Part shown: positions 1 to 10,881 of the stretch, piece after piece
Layout of the letters: each line of letters starts with the position of its first letter
Numbering within the stretch: the stretch's first letter is position 1
From: Cristatella mucedo
Taxonomy: Eukaryota; Bryozoa; Phylactolaemata; Cristatellidae
NCBI GenBank assembly: GCA_009760855.2
Contig: WPIO01000070.1
Coordinates: 1,065,501 to 1,129,500 of the forward strand
Direction of reading: 5' to 3'
DNA length: 64,000 nucleotides
The notes under the pieces: generated by a model
Told to the model about the DNA's origin: nothing
Database searches by the model: none
Seen by the model: only the letters and a program-made list of their open reading frames with translations
Position numbers and translations under genes: made by a program

Positions 1-75
1 ATATATTATTATTATTATTATATATCATTATATTGTATATATATATTAGTTTATATATTTATATATATATAAATT
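1..75. repeat. AT-rich simple sequence
   Basis: Low-complexity ATT/TA repeats at the left edge of the window. They may be the tail of a retroelement lying outside the window. Confidence 0.6.
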
Positions 76-177
76 AGGTTATAGACCATGACAAGGATTG
101 GATATCATCTAGTATAAGTAAATATAATTGATAATTTGTGAAGTAATTATTGTTGAACATTAAAATATTTATAAAAC

Positions 178-1296
178 ATGGAGTCAGCGATACAGTACGG
201 AATTTCCGAGCGTGGAAATGCTACTGCGATATCTAGAAACTTTGAATACTGGAAAGTTATCGTTAATGCAAGCGGCACTACGAATTGGCGAGGCTGCAAA
301 TACCGTCAGCTTGGTTGCAAGGCTCGTCTAATAACGAATGGCATTACAGTATTTGGAAATCGCGCTCCAGAACACTGCCACAAAGGAAACATATCAATAG
401 CCCGGGAAAGAAAGGCTGTTGGTGACATGAAGGCTAAGGTGTCGGGGAAGTTTATGCGACGCCGAGTGCAGTGCAAGGTTCTGTGGCTAGGAACTTATCC
501 GATGACGTGCTAATAGCTTTACCGAAGAAGTCAACCTTGAATCGACCACTGCAGCGGCAGAGAAAGGAGGACTTTCCTGAGGTTTCTTCACCACCGATAC
601 CCACAGATCTGTTATACCCTCAAAAAATTCTCATCGATTTCGAGGCAGCAGCTATTGTTGCTTTCTCTGCTTTGTACTCGATAGCTACAATTACGGGCTG
701 TTCCTTCCATCTTACTCAGAGCGTTATACGAAAGTTTAACGAATTAGGGAATGAAAGAGGAGTATGAAACGGATGATGCTATCTGTAGTGCAGTTCGATG
801 TCTACCAGCACTGGCACATGTACCGGAGACTGACGTCATCGAAGCATTTGAGCTGCTGTCCGACTATGTGCCATCACATGAGCGTATGAACGAACTGGTC
901 TCATATTTCGAGCATACCTACATCCGAGGCAGACGTCTTCGAGGCCGAGGTGATGAGTACGGCAGTGCGCTCTTCACTGTGGGGATGTGGAATCAGTATG
1001 GGTCGTCAGTACACGGTGTAGCCCATACAACTAATGCAGTAGAGGGGTGGCAGCATGGGCTCCAAGCATTGTTCCAGTGCCATCATCCTACGATGTGGAC
1101 ATTTCTGAAAGGGCTTCTGATGGACCACAGTAAGCAGACTGCCTTGTTCTTGCAAGACACCACTGGCGTTCTTGTTGTCCAAGCAAAGAGATACCGCGAG
1201 CTTGTCGAAAAGTTGGTTCGACGGGCTGTTGAAGGTTATGGTCGTACAGATGTTCTTACTTTTCTTCGTGCCATTGCATATTTGTCGCATAGTTAG
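178..1296 (+). pseudogene. Decayed MULE (Mutator-like) transposase with FLYWCH-type N-terminus
   Basis: Three overlapping reading pieces (178-513, 471-767, 751-1296) form one transposase-like protein broken by at least two frame changes. The first piece shows a FLYWCH-type zinc-finger pattern: a WRG-C core, CKAR, then a terminal H-C-H group. The second holds the motif DFEAAAI and a GCSFHL-Q block, which in MULE transposases are the end of the catalytic core. The third carries YFEHTYIRGR and a TNAVEGW block, typical of the MULE C-terminal region. The catalytic middle normally found between the zinc finger and DFE is missing: the sequence passes directly from a proline-rich linker to ILIDFE near 630. 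The copy therefore looks internally deleted and inactive. No terminal inverted repeats were identified. Family assignment rests on motif recognition alone. Confidence 0.7.
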
Positions 1297-1299
1297 TTG

Positions 1300-2009
1300 G
1301 GAAGCTACAGTGACATTAAGATCGATTTGATCTAGACCGCAATGCAAATGTTCTTGACACTTTAAGAGAAAAGACTGTTTTACTAATAATCCTGTTGCAT
1401 AAATTAAAATTTTTTCCATGCAGTCATGAATTCATTCTTAATTGTTTATATCAATTGTGTAAATTAAAAATTCTGCATTACTCTTATAAATTGACATATA
1501 TAGATCAAATATTGTCAAATAGACCGATTGGTACAGGCCAATTGTCGCAGGGTCAGTAGTCGTAGGTTCAATAGTCACCCAACCGACCAAGATCCCCAGT
1601 ACCATAACAGCGAGTCTTTGCCCTTAATTAAAGTGATAGGGCCGCATCTTATACAGTATCCGCCCAGCTTTAAGCACTAATTCGAAGCCAAGTGCAATGG
1701 AACTGGGCATTACTTCAGAGGGCCTTTGATACTTGGTAGATATTAGAATCTGTAATTTCCGGTTCCCATTTATTACAATTCAAGACTAGCTTAGTATCTC
1801 AAGCACTGCCACAATCTGAGCGATTTAAAAACAATCGTTTCAGAGCCATTCTCGGGTTAGTCTAAAAGCACCACCTTGGATAAAAGACGCTTTGACCGGT
1901 CCCGCTTGGTGGCGCGTATAGAGAGATTTGACAGTAGCCTACGCCCTACTACAGAGAGCTGATTTCAAGGAGACGGACCACAGGCAAATTTAAAACTGCT
2001 GTCCTAGTT
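1300..2009. other. Unassigned intergenic DNA
   Basis: No exon, RNA gene or intact repeat recognised. It may include more of the decayed LINE-B copy that becomes recognisable near 2010. Confidence 0.4.
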
Positions 2010-2240
2010 TATTTTATTAACTCCATCCGTAACTCTACAGAGTCACAGCGACTAAATGGCTGGAATACGCTGGAAATTTTCTATCGCTCGCTTAAAGCCT
2101 CAGCGGCCTTTGGTGCATACGTGATTTCCAAAATACTTCATCTCACACAAGAAAGAGTTAAGTGGGAAGCGTGGCCGAGTTAGGAGGGAAGTTATTCTAC
2201 TAAGTAGCACGGAAACAGCAGCTCAGGACGGTTAGAAAGG
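2010..2240 (-). mobile_element. LINE-B 3'-end remnant
   Basis: Reverse complement resembles the 3' end of the LINE-B copy at 22780-22990: the LINE-B words for the Ser-Leu-Leu-Arg-Glu region and the terminal ACTTTGTGGAG-like block are present in the same order, heavily mutated. Confidence 0.5.
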
Positions 2241-2317
2241 TGTGCGACACTCAGAAGCAGGATAATACATGTCGTTTCGTACAATTTTAGGAAGATAGCT
2301 CTACAGGCTTAGATCCA

Positions 2318-2400
2318 TAATAACAATAAGAATAATTCATTTGTTTAGCACCCTCAGAGAACTTAATCTCTTTCTAGGCACTTTACAGATGCTGTATTAA
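2318..2400 (-). mobile_element. LINE-A 3' tail remnant
   Basis: Reverse complement is the conserved LINE-A 3' stem (AAAGTGCCTAGAAAGAG, then TCTCTGAGGGTGC) followed by an ATT-type tail. Confidence 0.6.
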
Positions 2401-2484
2401 AAAGGATTACCAACTGACTGGTGGTAGCATTCGCAAGCAGCAGGCGCAATGCAAGTAGGTAGGTACGTGCCCACGAGAGACGAA

Positions 2485-3464
2485 TAATAATAATAATAAT
2501 GCACTTGATAAAGCGCCCTCAGATAACTTAATCTTTCCCTATGTGCTTTACATTTGCTGCAAAGGGAAATGCAATTAAATGGTGAGTAAAGTCATGCTTA
2601 ATAAACAAACAAAATGAGTAGCATGGTTAGGGGTGATATGCACAGGGTCAGCATGCAAATGTGGTTAGTGGCAGAATGCACAGTGTCAGCACACATAAGC
2701 ACATCAAGGACGAATCACAGGGACCCACTAAATGCTGTCCTAAATAGGTGTGTTTTCAAGTTCTTTTTAAATGTGGTCACGTTAGGGGATGTTCTGACGC
2801 AAGTCGGGAGTGAGTTCCAGGCTTAGGAAGCATACAAACTAAATGCACGGTTTCCAAAGGATTTGAGGTTTGTACGAGGTATTGGTAAACTATTGGATTC
2901 CGAAAAGCGAAAGGTACGATGCTTGGCCTGATGGGGGAGTATATCTGACAGATAGGCTGGAGCCATAGAATGAAGTGACCTACAAGTGAGCGACAAAACC
3001 TCGAAGTCAATCCGTTGCTTTACTGGTAGCCAGTGCAGGTCGGCGAGAAGTGGAGTAATGTGGCAACTGTGACGCTCACGAGACAAGCCTAGCTGCAGAG
3101 TTATGCACCAGCTGCAATCGCCTGATCGCACAAGCCGGTAGGCCAGCGAGCAGTGAGTTGCAGAAGTCGAGACGGGATGTCACGAATGCATGGACCAACT
3201 TAGACGTGGTATCTTTATCTAAACAAGCCCGAATTTTAGCAATGTTATGAAGCCGAAAATAGGCGGATTTGACTGTGGAGCTGATATGGTCGTCTAACGA
3301 GAGGTCGCTTTGGAATATGACACCTAGATTTCGAGCTGATTCAACTGGAGATATGCTGGCAGAGCCAATTTTGAGTTTCAGCCTTCCAATTTGTGAATCA
3401 CACTGGGTTTGCCCATAACTAGTAAGTTGGTTTTATCGTCATTTAGTTTTAGAGAATGTGTTGC
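2485..3464 (-). mobile_element. LINE-A (L2-like) 3' half, decayed
   Basis: Reads on the minus strand from the reverse transcriptase C-terminal part (NDDKTN-like region near 3440) through the conserved tail domain (HITPLLADLHWLP, IPRTNLKSFG) into the 3' UTR and the (ATT)n tail at 2485-2500. Stops and frame breaks divide it into pieces at 2777-3010 and 2823-3131. Interrupted near 3464 by a second LINE-A copy. Confidence 0.75.
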
Positions 3465-4390
3465 CATTGAATAACATATAATACAAATTGAATAACATAT
3501 AACACGAATAACAAAGGCCCACCAAATGCTGTAATAAACAGGCTCGCTGTAAGTTTTTTTTAAAGGCCATCATGTCAGGAGACATTTTTGTGTGTGTCGG
3601 TAGCGAGTTCCAGGCTTTGGGAGCATAGGAACTGAAGGCACGGTCTCCAACAGTTTTCAAGTTCGCACGAGGTATGGCTATACGATTTGAGTCGCAACAG
3701 CAGGTCATTCGATTCTTTGCCTGGTCGGGGAGTATTTTTGATAGGTAGGCTGGAGCCAGAGAATGAAGGGACCTAAAAGTAAGTGACAGAACCTTGAAGT
3801 CGATACGCTGCTTTATTGGAAGCCAGAGCAAGTCGGCGAGAAGTGGTGTGATGTGGCAACTGTGACGCTCACGACAGACGAGCCTAGCTGCAGTTTTGCA
3901 CCAGCTGTATTCGCCCGATTGCACAGGCCGGTAGACCAACAAACGGTGAGTTACATAAGTCAAGACGGGATGTCACAAATGATTGACCAATTTGAAAGTA
4001 ATGTCCCTGTCTAAGCAAGCCCGCATTTTTAGCAATTTTATGTAGTTGAAAGTAGGCAGTCTTGACTGTGGAACTGATGTGGTCGTCTTATGACAGGCCA
4101 CTTTGGAATAGGACATTTAGATTTCATGCAGATTCAAGAGATGTGCTGGCAGAGCCGACTTTGAGCGTTAGGTTTAATAGTTTCCAGGTCACACTTGGTT
4201 TGTCCATAACTAGTAGGTTGGTATTGCAGTCACTCAATTTAAAGAAGTTTGCTGCCATCCCAGTGTGGATGTCATCAGTATATATTGCAAGTGCGTGTAG
4301 AGAATCAACGTGCTGTAGGGCTGGGAGGAATCAAAGCAAAGGTACAACTGAGTGCCATCTGCATAGATGTGAAAGCCTAGATTGTGACCC

Positions 4391-4395
<5 letters not shown>
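3465..4395 (-). mobile_element. LINE-A variant, decayed
   Basis: A second, more diverged LINE-A copy. The piece at 3439-3963 (minus) carries HITPLLADLLWLPIKQRIDF and [19 protein letters not shown], the LINE-A C-terminal domain. Its 5' boundary runs directly into the GA microsatellite at 4395. Confidence 0.7.
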
Positions 4396-4486
<91 letters not shown>

Positions 4487-4513
4487 AGAGAGATAGAGAG
4501 TGAGAAAGAGATA

Positions 4514-4544
<31 letters not shown>

Positions 4545-4560
4545 TGTGCGTGTGTGTATG
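4395..4560. repeat. (GA)n microsatellite
   Basis: An almost pure GA run of about 90 bp, then interrupted GA with GT and AT units. Confidence 0.95.
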
Positions 4561-4707
4561 AGTGTGTGGATGTGTGAGTGAGAAAGTGATCGTAAAAGTA
4601 GCCTAGCCTCACGAGAAATAGGGCACTAGCATGACCCCTCCCCCGACTAGCGATCGTAAATAGCACCTAATTCTAGAGGGAACAACTGATGTGATGCTGC
4701 CCATGAA

Positions 4708-4746
4708 AGTAGTCTCTCTCTTCCTCTCTCTCTCTCTGTCTCTGTC

Positions 4747-4785
<39 letters not shown>

Positions 4786-4815
4786 GTCTCTCTCTCTCTG
4801 TCTCTCCCTCTCTGT
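4708..4815. repeat. (CT)n microsatellite
   Basis: CT/CTGT repeat. Together with the GA tract 150 bp upstream it could pair in single strands as a long imperfect hairpin. Confidence 0.9.
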
Positions 4816-6780
4816 GTGAATATAAATCGGTCGAATCAAACCTATCGGTCCCAAACCCTAAACCAAACCAGATCCTAAATTGAAGACTGCAATGATCGCA
4901 GATTGCTAGCTCTGCACTCCTGGGTCAAGGCCAGAGCACGACTGATTCAAGCCTGACTGACAGCGATTGCCGTGGGCATGAATTACACGATTTAATGGTG
5001 CTGCATACCTATGGACACGTGGATAGCAGCTACACAATCTCCAGGAAATTAACACGTTAGAAGCGGCTTGTCATCCAACTACCATCGGCTGCTGGATCTT
5101 TTAAACCAAGGTGCGATTCAAAATCCACCTGTAGCCACAGATAATTTTGATAAGAGTCATCAGGAAAGGACTCGCTATGCTCAAGCAACTAATGGTGCTC
5201 ATACATGCTCATAGGTAAGTCCACAAATTTGCTGCACAGCCTTGACCTTGGCTGCCACTGCAGTTGGTCCAAGGAGGGCAGCAGTGGCAGCCCCATTATT
5301 ACAGCTGACATCAACTCTGAGAGCAGAGATGGCAAAACAAAAAATAATAACATCAGAACCTATACAAACGCTGGAAATCGCTCCCTAAAACAAGATTTTA
5401 AGGCGAAAGCTTGCCGAGCAACTTTTGCAGAGTACAAGCCTGCTGTTGTTGCTATCCACCGATGAAAAGCGAATATCAATTGCGAATGCAACAGGTTGCT
5501 GTGCAACCCAGCCGACCGACTGAAAGCCTTGAGACAGTACAATGTTTGGGATAGATAAGGCTAAAACCGTGTGCTTCTCCCGCTAAGACTTACTAGCACT
5601 CGTTCCAGATGCACCGAATCTTTTTATAGTTGCACTAGAGCCTCGCACAGAGCTGGCTAGAGCAGATCAGCATTATCCGGCTTTGGCCTGTAGGAAGCAG
5701 CATTATCTGAGAGTGCTACAGCTGCAAACAGCAAACGAGGCAAGCATCGGGGCAAAGCAGTCTTCGAAAAGTGGAGCTCGGCTGGTTCAACAGGCTCATT
5801 TAGACAGTAGAAGTTATCACGAAGGTTTGCAGAAGGCAATAGAAGATTGTCATTGAATGGGGGGGGGCCTCACCCCTCCCCTCCAAGTGCTTCGGCCCGG
5901 TGGCAATGCTCGGCGGCAGAAGACCTACAAGATAAATCATACTGGCTAGGCAGTGCCCAGCTATACTGTGAGGAAGGGAGGTGGGATTACATCAGGAGGA
6001 TCTACTAGGGGGTGTGGCAGGCAGTGCCTGGCTCCACATCGGAAGGGGGAGGTGGAAAGCATTACACCAGTGGCCTTTAGTAATCACACGTAAACCTGCT
6101 TGCTGCGACCAGTATATTGAGCAACTATATTAAGCATATTTTTTTATCACGAGTTTTCAGTTGATTCAGCAGGTAGATCTGCTGGAAAAACACCTAGGCA
6201 AACACAAGGCATCAAATCAAGCTGTGCCCAGCTGGTGAGTTTGCAGCCGGTTAAAATGGTCAGGTTAATCTTGCATAAACACAGAACCCATCAAAAACAG
6301 CTAGTGCACTGCATAAGCATCTATTTATTAATAACTGCCTTATGCTTGGTTCACAAGCTACAGGTGTGTGCAGCCCCCAGACATTATTCCGTGTGGCTGG
6401 TCACAGGGTAAAGCAAATATAACAATGAGATAACAATAAACTTCGTACGAAGGTGGGTGCCAGACAAACTCATGGAGTGTGGCAGCCATTGCAGGAGATA
6501 ACCAATGCCTACACCAGCAATAAATAGTACAGACGGCAGATGCACTGAATGAGTAAAGGCAAACAACAATGTCAGCTCGGAACGTGGCTATCAGATGCTT
6601 GGTGTAGCAATTCAACCATGCGACGTTCACAGACAGGCGCATGCAGCTGCTCTTATGCGAAACCACAATTTCAATCAACGCGGCCTACAACTCAAATCGA
6701 CCCTAGCACTGACGAGTGGTAATTGGCTTGCTTTGCTGGCCGGTTCCTCACACGGGTCTACAGGGGAAAGGGAGGCACGA
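4816..6780. other. Intergenic DNA downstream of GOSR2
   Basis: No convincing exon. On the minus strand the GOSR2 3' UTR must enter this region from its right end. A minus-strand AATAAA lies at 6329-6324, about 455 bases beyond the stop codon. A short G run is at 5859-5866. Confidence 0.5.
6324..6329 (-). promoter_or_regulatory. GOSR2: Candidate poly(A) signal of GOSR2
   Basis: Minus-strand AATAAA, 455 bases past the GOSR2 stop. It is a canonical hexamer in a plausible place, but no downstream element was verified. Confidence 0.35.
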
Positions 6781-6783
6781 ATC

Positions 6784-7150
6784 TCATAGAAGGTAAACCA
6801 CGGTGAGCACCATGATGGCGCACGTGACGAGGACGCCCCCATAGAATATGACTTTGTCCTGGGTCGTTCGCCGCTCGATCAGCCGCATCACGGTGTTGGA
6901 CAAGCCGAGCACGTTGAGGACGTCGAGTACGCGCCGATGCGCGCGCTTGAGCGTGCTCCGTTGGTCGCGCAAGCTTTCGATGATCGACGAGCCCGAGCCA
7001 ATCAGGTCGTCGAGCTCTCGGTGAACGTTGCTCAAACTGTTGTGATGGCCCAGCGCGTGGTCCATCGAGATGGACGTGTCGCCGCTATTGGGCTGAAATG
7101 ATCTCTGCATAAGCGCCTCGCGCTCCTGTTCCTCTCGCAACCGATAGTAT
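6784..7150 (-). CDS. GOSR2: Golgi SNAP receptor complex member 2 (membrin), exon 2
   Basis: Encodes residues 92-212 plus the last base of split codon 91. The acceptor is a pyrimidine-rich TACTTTTCAG just before 7150. It carries the SNARE helix with central glutamine at about residue 154 (RDQRSTLK), then LGLSNTVMRLIE, a signature shared with vertebrate membrin, and a C-terminal membrane anchor at about 191-212 ending VVYLL at the TGA stop (6786-6784). Membrin is the Qb-SNARE that pairs with syntaxin-5, Bet1 and Sec22 for ER-to-Golgi fusion. Joining to exon 1 gives 212 aa, the length I recall for human GOSR2. All expected parts are present, so the gene appears intact. Confidence 0.93.
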
Positions 7151-7348
7151 CTGAAAAGTACGAGTAACCACAGTAAATAGTAAACAGTAACAGTAACCAC
7201 GGCAACCACCGGTACCGCACCCGCTAGGAAGCGGGCGTGAACCTAGCTACTACGGTCTACCCTCGTCGGGCTGAGGGCGGCAGCGGAAACAGATGCGAGG
7301 GGGGCCTCAGCGGTTCAGCAGGTGTCGACGAATCAGGGATATCAGTAC
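7151..7348 (-). other. GOSR2: GOSR2 intron 1
   Basis: A 198-bp intron with GTACTG donor and TTTTCAG acceptor, splitting codon 91 (Arg) after its second base. It is far shorter than the multi-kilobase tetraspanin introns and carries no transposon. Confidence 0.88.
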
Positions 7349-7620
7349 CTTTTCTGCTGCAGGGTTCTCATCGCTGCCTGAAAGTGCTGGCAGTCGTACT
7401 TTAGCTGGTCGACCTGCAGCTTCGCGCTGGATCGCCGAGTTGGCGGTTCCTTATTGACTAGTATATCCAGCCGCTCGCAGTTCTTAATCACGTTGTCGAT
7501 AACGTGCTGAACTTCATTTTCCGTGGTATGCACATCCTCTGCGGAAGCTCTTTCTATACTGCCCAAACCATTTTGAATATCGAGGAGTAGACGCTTCGTC
7601 TGATGATACAGAGCCTCCAT
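7349..7620 (-). CDS. GOSR2: Golgi SNAP receptor complex member 2 (membrin), exon 1
   Basis: Starts at ATG 7620-7618 (purine at -3, G at +4) and encodes residues 1-90 plus two bases of codon 91. It contains the N-terminal three-helix domain of membrin. The conserved stretch NKEPPTRR followed by LQVDQLKYDCQHFQ aligns with the corresponding human region. The exon ends at CAGAAAAG before the GTACTG donor. The start is supported by alignment of the first residues (MEALYHQT against a human form beginning MDPL). No upstream in-frame alternative fits better. It acts as a tail-anchored SNARE on ER-Golgi membranes. Neighbouring genes are unrelated. Confidence 0.93.
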
Positions 7621-8125
7621 ACCGAACAGACAGCTAACTCCAGGAGGACTCCGCCTCCGCAGCTACGTGTTACAAGTTACGTTGACCCTCACTTTCCGTA
7701 GCCAGGCATTGTTACTAAAGATATAAATAATTTATTTTAATTAATTTTTAAAAGTTGTTCCGTAGTCTTAAAAGGGTCACACTTTACTGAAACGCTTTGC
7801 AACAGCTGAGCATGGGCAGTCACGAAAGGCTTAGTTCTTTCCATATGTCTATGGTTTCCGTCTTTGTTCCGATGTAGTGTCAATTGCCATCGCCAAGGTT
7901 AAGCACTCGTTGATCTGAAAACCCAAGGCCTATATTATTTATACAGAATTTATCTTAAATATTTAAGGTCGGCTTAATACTATCTACACAGGATGGTCTC
8001 ATGTAATGAGATAGTTGACCCGTTCATAGACATACAGTCAAAACTCTTCACGTACACTCTGTGCATTGCACCTCTATATGCATAGAAACTTGTCAAAGTC
8101 AAACCAACCATTTTTGCGAGCCTAG
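7621..8125. other. GOSR2 5' flank and unassigned DNA
   Basis: The GOSR2 promoter must lie here on the minus strand. No TATA box or other element is convincing. The rest is AT-rich with no exon seen. Confidence 0.4.
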
Positions 8126-8128
8126 TGT

Positions 8129-8488
8129 TTAGCTTCTTAAATGATGCATGTAAGCATAATTTTTTTGGACTTTCGTTTCCATAATGATAATAAAACATTT
8201 ATATAGTACATGAAGGTTTTGCTTTTTCATGTAAGATAAAGCAAAACGGAATCTTTCACGCGAAACGATACTTAGCACGCGTTGCGCGCATACTTCATCA
8301 AATTCATTCTGCGTGGGAATTTGTTTCCCTGCATTATTTGAACAGACCGGCGAGAGGGTCACGTGACTAGATGCTGATGCAATAGTCAGCTGTCTCCCCG
8401 AACCGCCAGCAAGCGCCTGCCTAAAGTTATTGGGCTTCCACATTTGCAACTGGTTCTCCACAGTATACTTTCCGTCATTTAATCTCAA
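8129..8488 (-). CDS. Unassigned open frame, possible exon
   Basis: A 119-codon open frame on the minus strand with unremarkable composition and no low complexity. I recognise no domain. An AG at its left border could serve as acceptor but lacks a good pyrimidine tract. It may be a chance open frame or the last exon of the gene to which exon 10478-10286 belongs. Confidence 0.15.
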   Translation of the reverse strand: MRLNDGKYTVENQLQMWKPNNFRQALAGGSGRQLTIASASSHVTLSPVCSNNAGKQIPTQNEFDEVCAQRVLSIVSRERFRFALSYMKKQNLHVLYKCFIIIMETKVQKNYAYMHHLRS

Positions 8489-9540
8489 TTTTTATGCGTA
8501 CTATGTAAAAATTTCTCCAGTAAATCTTTTGCTGTTACGGTTGCTTCGATGTCTTTGTGCATGTCACGTCTAACCATGTTGTGCTTGTTTACATTGAGCA
8601 CGCTACCGCTGATCATTCAATCATGCTTCCTTTACAACATAAGTTCCAACAAAGTGCCTAGAAATAGATTAAGTTATTTGAGGGCACTATAGAAAATGTA
8701 TTATAATTATTATATCTCCTGTTGAATCTGCACGAAATCGAGGTATCCTGTTTCAAAGAGACCTTTCGTGAGACGGAATGAATATCTTTGGGTTGATTTT
8801 TCATGGCTTTCCCAAAATGAATGGAGAGGTTGTGTTGTCGAAATAACACTCGGTCACAAATCTAATTCTTGGATTAATTCATGCTTTACAGGAAAGTGCT
8901 AAGAGTCTCCCATCTAGAACTGAGCTTAGACCATAAATAATCTCCCCCCCCGAGTCTGTCTATCCTGCTAGTCCGACGTCATGCTAGGATTGCGTAGAAG
9001 CCATCGCAATATTGAGAAATTAACAGCCGCTACTCTCAGAAAGCCAATTTTCTTCAGTTGCATAGCAGCCACTAGCTCAGAAAAAAGACATCACGAGCTG
9101 CCACTGACCAGCTACTATTGCCGTTGTTAATATACTTGATAATATAATATACTTAGTTATAGCTGAGGTTAGAAAATAATAATCATAACAAGTACTTAAA
9201 GTAAGCGCGGCATATTTGGACTGGGGTAGCGACTGAAAATACAGTTCAAGCCGAAGGATTCGGGAGCCACGTGTACCAGTAGGCACTGCAGGGAGGCACG
9301 CCCTAGCAACGATCCTAGCAACGAGACGTTTCCATTTAAACGTAGAGCTTTTAACGTAGAGCCTACGATCAAATTATAGCAGATCTTATGTTATTGTGCA
9401 TGCTACCACTAACCATTTGATCGTGCTTCTTTTAAAGCATGTCGTAAATTCAGAGCAGCCACAGGGGACCACATCTGTACAGCACCTGCCATGACGTGCC
9501 GCTTACTTAGAAGCCTAATTTACAACCGATTTGCATGCTT
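8489..9540. other. Unassigned intergenic DNA
   Basis: No exon recognised. The stretch near 8570-8720 resembles a decayed LINE-A 3' end: it has the words for the CATGTTGT..GAGCACGCTACC region and a reduced tail stem. Confidence 0.4.
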
Positions 9541-9696
9541 ACCCTGTGCATGTCACCCCTAACTTATTCATCTTGTTTGTTTTTCAAGCATTATTTTACT
9601 TACCATTTAATTGCATTTCCCTTTGCAGCAAATGTAAAGCGCCTAGAAAGAGATTGAGAGTTCTCTGGGGGCGCTTTATCAAGTACATTATCATTA
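9541..9696 (+). mobile_element. LINE-A 3' UTR and tail
   Basis: Carries the LINE-A 3' UTR, the TTTGCAGCAAATGTAAAGCG block, and the terminal stem AAGCGCC..AGAGA..TTCTCT..GGCGCTTT. The tail is degenerate ATT. Confidence 0.8.
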
Positions 9697-10285
9697 ACGA
9701 TTACTGCAGATGTTCTGCTATGGTTTCCAAAAACCAGATTAGAACATTGCAATTGGGTTAAATGCAGGCCTGCACTGCTCCTCTGATAAACCGCTAGTGA
9801 ACATCTGTTGGGAGCATCATCGAGAGGGGCCGGTGTACGGCTGTGGTCCTCCTGTGATGTGGCAAGGACACAGGCCGGTAACCCAGTGGTGAACAGATGG
9901 TGGATGCACCATCAGGGTCGGCCGGTGCACAGCTGCGATCCGCGTTGGGTGAATCATCGTCGAAGGTAGGCAAAGGCACAGCCGTGGTAGAGGAAAAGGG
10001 GGTCGAGTGGAAGAAGGGGGGCGAAGAAGGGAGTCGTGCGATTCCCTTTGCTCCGTGCTCGTCGTGCGTCGTCGTACCATAAACTGCTGGTGTTGGTCAT
10101 CGGCTGGCCCTCTGCGTGCGTGAACCAAACAGACTTATCCTATTCCTGTAGGTTTGAATTCAGGAACCGCTAAGAGCCTACACGACTCTCATAATCTGGC
10201 TGATGTAGCATGCACGCCAGCATTTCACTGTCACCCTTAAGTTGAGATCGTTCAACGCTGAGATAATAAAAGAAACCTGACATAC
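9697..10285. other. Unassigned, moderately GC-rich
   Basis: Open frames overlap on both strands (9794-10128) but are proline/arginine-rich and look like composition effects. No exon supported. Confidence 0.35.
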
Positions 10286-10478
10286 CAGCTTATGTAGATA
10301 TGAATTTTCCTGCTTCTCCATCATTTCAGGCTCTTTTGACCGAGGACTTTTAGAGGCCTTCTTTGTGGTTATCTTCAGATGCCGACAGCCGTCACACAAC
10401 GTCAAGTTCGGCTTCGATGCGTCTTCTGAAACCTTGGTTTCTTCTGCGGTTCGGATCATCAGCATGTCACTTCGAGAC
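10286..10478 (-). CDS. Internal exon of an unassigned gene
   Basis: A 193-base open segment bounded by GTGTTTGCAG (acceptor) and CTG|GTATGT (donor). It encodes about 64 residues, charged and lysine/serine-rich, with a CDGC pair and a C-terminal segment rich in Glu, Gln and Leu that could be helical. It enters with two bases of the first codon on the previous exon and leaves in phase 0. I recognise no family. The neighbouring exons, which would lie on the minus strand on either side between GOSR2 and the tetraspanin, were not found. The good splice borders and non-repetitive composition are the only support. Confidence 0.35.
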
Positions 10479-10549
10479 CTGCAAACACCTTTAGCTTTAA
10501 CCCGATCTCACTAAATACATGAGGCGATCTCAAAACTAGCGTACAATGA

Positions 10550-10881
10550 AAGCTGTAAGCACCAGAGGAGGAGGAGGAGGAAGAGGAGGAGCATTTAACG
10601 AGAGTTGGAAGGGTTCGCGCGCGAATCGAAGAGCAGATGGAATTGCACGCTACGTCGTAGGAAAAAACGAAATATCCTATATGCATTCCATGACATCGGC
10701 AGATTTCGCAGAAGAAAAAGTTTCGAAGCGAGTTACAACAATTGCATGCTCCGCGGTGGCAATGACTGATAACGGGCGAACGATTCCTGCGTTCATCATA
10801 TGTTCAGTCACAGCTAGGGTACCAGAAACCTGGATACGCTACCTGCAGCCAATTCCATGCGAGTCTCGTGTGAAATCGTAG
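10550..10881 (+). pseudogene. DDE transposase fragment, pogo/Tigger-like
   Basis: The translated frame contains SKRVTTIACSAVAM followed by GRTIPAFIIC, resembling the KRVT..AxxxGxxxPP segment of the DDE endonuclease domain in pogo/jerky-type transposases. It is only about 100 codons and opens in a (GGA)n run, so it is a remnant. The alternative is a chance similarity. Confidence 0.4.

Noticed and set aside
4062-4496. 144-codon open frame ending in poly(Arg-Glu)
   Set aside because: It is antisense LINE-A sequence running into a GA microsatellite.
9794-10128. Overlapping Pro/Arg-rich frames on both strands
   Set aside because: No splice borders or known motifs. Open on both strands because of composition.
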